Part shown: piece by piece, positions 17,493 through 19,084 of the stretch
Layout of the letters: the number at the start of each line of letters is the position of its first letter
Numbering within the stretch: the first letter of the stretch is position 1
Source of the DNA: Entophlyctis helioformis
Lineage: Eukaryota; Chytridiomycota; Chytridiomycetes; Chytridiales; Chytriomycetaceae
Reading direction: 5' to 3'
Assembly: GCA_025526915.1 (NCBI GenBank)
Contig: JAHLKH010000339.1
Location: forward strand, 1 to 19,084
Length of the DNA: 19,084 nucleotides
Made by a program: the position numbers and the translations under genes
Notes under the pieces: model-generated
Seen by the model: the letters and a program-made list of their open reading frames with translations, nothing else
What the model was told of the DNA's origin: nothing
Database searches by the model: none

Positions 17493-18856
17493 CTAACTCT
17501 GTCGCCAGAGCGCCACTGCCACTGGTGGTGGGATCGCTGTGATTGGTCGAGCCCAGATCTGGTCGCGGCACTTGCCCAAATGCGCGCCATCAATAGCGAG
17601 CACAACACGGGTGACAACACAGCGGCAGCTGACAGGCGGATGGTTCCGATGGGCACAAGAGTGCCGTGCACATGGGCTGCCACATGACCAGTGCCTCGCA
17701 AGCCTTCACAAGCCTGCCGCACCATCAACCACTCGGGCTTACCAAGTCGACACACAACCATCCATTGCAGCACGCCCCTTCACTGCGAGGCGGCATCCGT
17801 CAAGTCTTGCAAGTCTTGCAGTGGTGCGTACATGCCGCTCATTGCCCAGTGGAGCCAGTCGACTGCCAACCACGGCAGCTGCCGCACTGTTGGAGCAGTG
17901 GCGAGCTGACTCTTGACCGTGCCTTGCTCCACCTCCTGCCCACCAACCAACCGACCGCCCCATCCCGTCCAGCCCATGACGCTGTCCAACCCCCTCTTGC
18001 TCTCGCAGCCACACGCAGTCGCTCGGCCCACAGACGGCAGGTTGGTGTGCTCCTGTCCATCCATCTACAGACCCAACTGCGTACTCTGACTGGCACTGAC
18101 GCTCGCACTTGCTGCCTTTGCTCTGTCCTCTCTCGCTCTTGTCGCCTCACTGTCCATGTCTGGCTGGCCCAGTTCTCAACGCACGCCGCCCCCTCACCCG
18201 CCAACGCCTCCTTGCCCGCCAACGCCCCCTCACCCACCAACTCATCCAGCAAGCACGTGCTTGCACACTGACACCACCGCCACCGCCGACGCCACCGCCA
18301 CTCGCTCTGACACCCGCGCAGCATGGGCATTCCAAGAGTGATCCCAAAAGTCATCAAGGGGCAGGGCGGCAAGGCACTACCTTTCGGGACGACGCTGTCT
18401 GCTGGACTGGATCTGGTGCTTGAAGACACCATGCAACACAGCATCAGCAGCATTTACAACAGCGTGACCACTCAACCCCATCTTCTGCCACCACCATTGA
18501 TGCTGCGTGAAAGGGAAGAGAGTCGGTAGCAGAAAAGACTGCACAGATGGTTGATGTAAGCCGCGGCACCGGCCACGCGACCCGCCATTGCCATTTGCCT
18601 GCTACGCGCAATGCCATCTTCCCCAGCTGCTCTCTAAGAGCCCTACTGCAGGTAGATCCCAAACCCCCTCTGCTCCATGTAACCAATGAATCTAAGAGCC
18701 CTACTGCAGTATTATCTGCCAGTCCACCGATACACCTCACAGAGCAGCTCTCTTCTTGGACAGTTGTCCACCACCGCTCCCGCCTCCGGTTCGTCCCACC
18801 CACCAGTCCCGCCGACTCAGCCGCTGCCGCGCGTTTTCCAAGACCGCGGCCCCACC
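17493..18856. other. long region without a supportable gene
   Basis: About 1.36 kb between the unknown minus-strand gene and the plus-strand gene at 18857. Open frames exist in several phases but read as low-complexity with poor continuity. The part at about 17920-18320 is very C/T-rich on the plus strand, with CCGCCAACGCC-like near-repeats. It probably holds the divergent promoters and 5' UTRs and perhaps the missing first exon of the unknown gene. A short plus frame 18323-18529 (MGIPRVIPKVIKGQGG...) starts well but ends after 68 codons and I could not extend it. Confidence 0.4.
18633..18709. repeat. 19-bp direct repeat pair
   Basis: TCTAAGAGCCCTACTGCAG occurs at 18633-18651 and 18691-18709, exactly 58 nt apart, about 150-220 nt upstream of the plus-strand start codon at 18857. 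It could be a pair of regulatory protein sites or a small duplication. Confidence 0.85.
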
Positions 18857-19084
18857 ATGTCGGCCTCGCACACCAACCGACCCTTAGAGCCAGCGACGTC
18901 GACGCCTACCAACGCCCTTCGAGGCCTCCCAGGCGCCTTCGTCCACACCCCAGGCTTTGACTCGGCCATCGAGATGTCGGCCATTGCCGCCTCGATGCTC
19001 GCTCCGTCCCCTGCCTCGACGTCCAGTAACGTTTCATTTACGTCTGCGTCGGAGGCGTCGTTCGACGCTTTCGAAGCGTCGGAC
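18857..19084 (+). CDS. N-terminus of Ser/Ala/Thr-rich protein, partial (3' end outside window)
   Basis: An ATG in a good eukaryotic context (CCCACCATGT) opens a frame of 76 codons that stays open to the window edge. It begins MSASHTNRPLEPATSTP and continues Ser/Thr/Ala-rich with an acidic end (SASEASFDAFEASD). No signal peptide or domain is visible; such disordered N-termini are common in fungal regulatory and cytoskeletal proteins. I do not recognise it. The G+C-rich third codon positions (TCG, GCC, ACG) agree with the confident genes here, and support coding. Confidence 0.55.
   Translation, partial: MSASHTNRPLEPATSTPTNALRGLPGAFVHTPGFDSAIEMSAIAASMLAPSPASTSSNVSFTSASEASFDAFEASD

Noticed and set aside
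17666..18271. Plus-strand frame of 201 codons
   Set aside because: Composition is irregular (Pro/His/Ser-rich), with no domain or splice support; it probably reflects C-rich non-coding sequence.
17839..18453. Minus-strand frame of 204 codons, as an upstream exon of the unknown gene
   Set aside because: It reads as Arg/Trp-rich antisense of C-rich DNA, and an intron of about 900 nt would be out of line with the rest.
18323..18529. Plus-strand short frame MGIPRVIPKVIKGQ...
   Set aside because: The start looks plausible, but it ends after 68 codons, shows no family features and no convincing splice to the gene at 18857.
1..19084. tRNA, rRNA, CRISPR array or autonomous transposon
   Set aside because: No cloverleaf, ribosomal core, regular spacer array, transposase or reverse transcriptase frame was seen; repeats are short and local.

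Overview
The window is nuclear DNA from a eukaryote. It is G+C-rich, with many short GT-AG introns (mostly 58-100 nt), tightly packed genes on both strands and no bacterial operon or RBS signals. An early-diverging fungus, probably a chytrid, fits best. The reasons are an RGS protein of the fungal type, a fungal-style membrane protein resembling DUF3712, a plant-type extracellular LRR protein with cysteine-rich caps, and intron-rich conserved genes. The phylum is an inference; no ribosomal marker is present.

Layout. At 1-1307 (minus) lies the 5' part of a gene for an extracellular-type LRR protein, running off the left edge. At 1759-3269 (plus) is an RGS-domain protein with three exons. From 10154 down to 3533 (minus) three genes follow each other closely: a PIN-like nuclease-fold protein with cysteine pairs and an RG-rich tail, an HDHD2-type HAD phosphatase (259 aa, 5 exons), and the mismatch-repair ATPase MSH2 (951 aa, 17 exons reconstructed here). 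The gaps between them are only 68 and 72 nt. At 10381-11145 (plus) is an NmrA-like NAD(P)-binding protein, divergent from the PIN gene. At 11338-13273 (minus) is a membrane-anchored protein with a coiled coil and a C-terminal CaaX box. At 13436-15567 (minus) is an OS-9/Yos9-type ER lectin with an MRH domain. At about 16004-17492 (minus) is an unrecognised multi-exon gene whose two ends are uncertain. At 17493-18856 there is about 1.4 kb with no supportable gene, and at 18857-19084 (plus) the start of a Ser/Ala/Thr-rich protein that runs off the right edge.

The genes do not form one pathway. They cover G-protein signalling (RGS), DNA mismatch repair (MSH2), phosphatase and nuclease-like functions (HDHD2, PIN), redox chemistry (NmrA), ER glycoprotein quality control (OS-9) and surface recognition (LRR). 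Splice sites were placed by reading frame continuity, GT/AG dinucleotides and family conservation. Nearly all junctions in MSH2, HDHD2, RGS, OS-9 and the LRR gene keep phase exactly.
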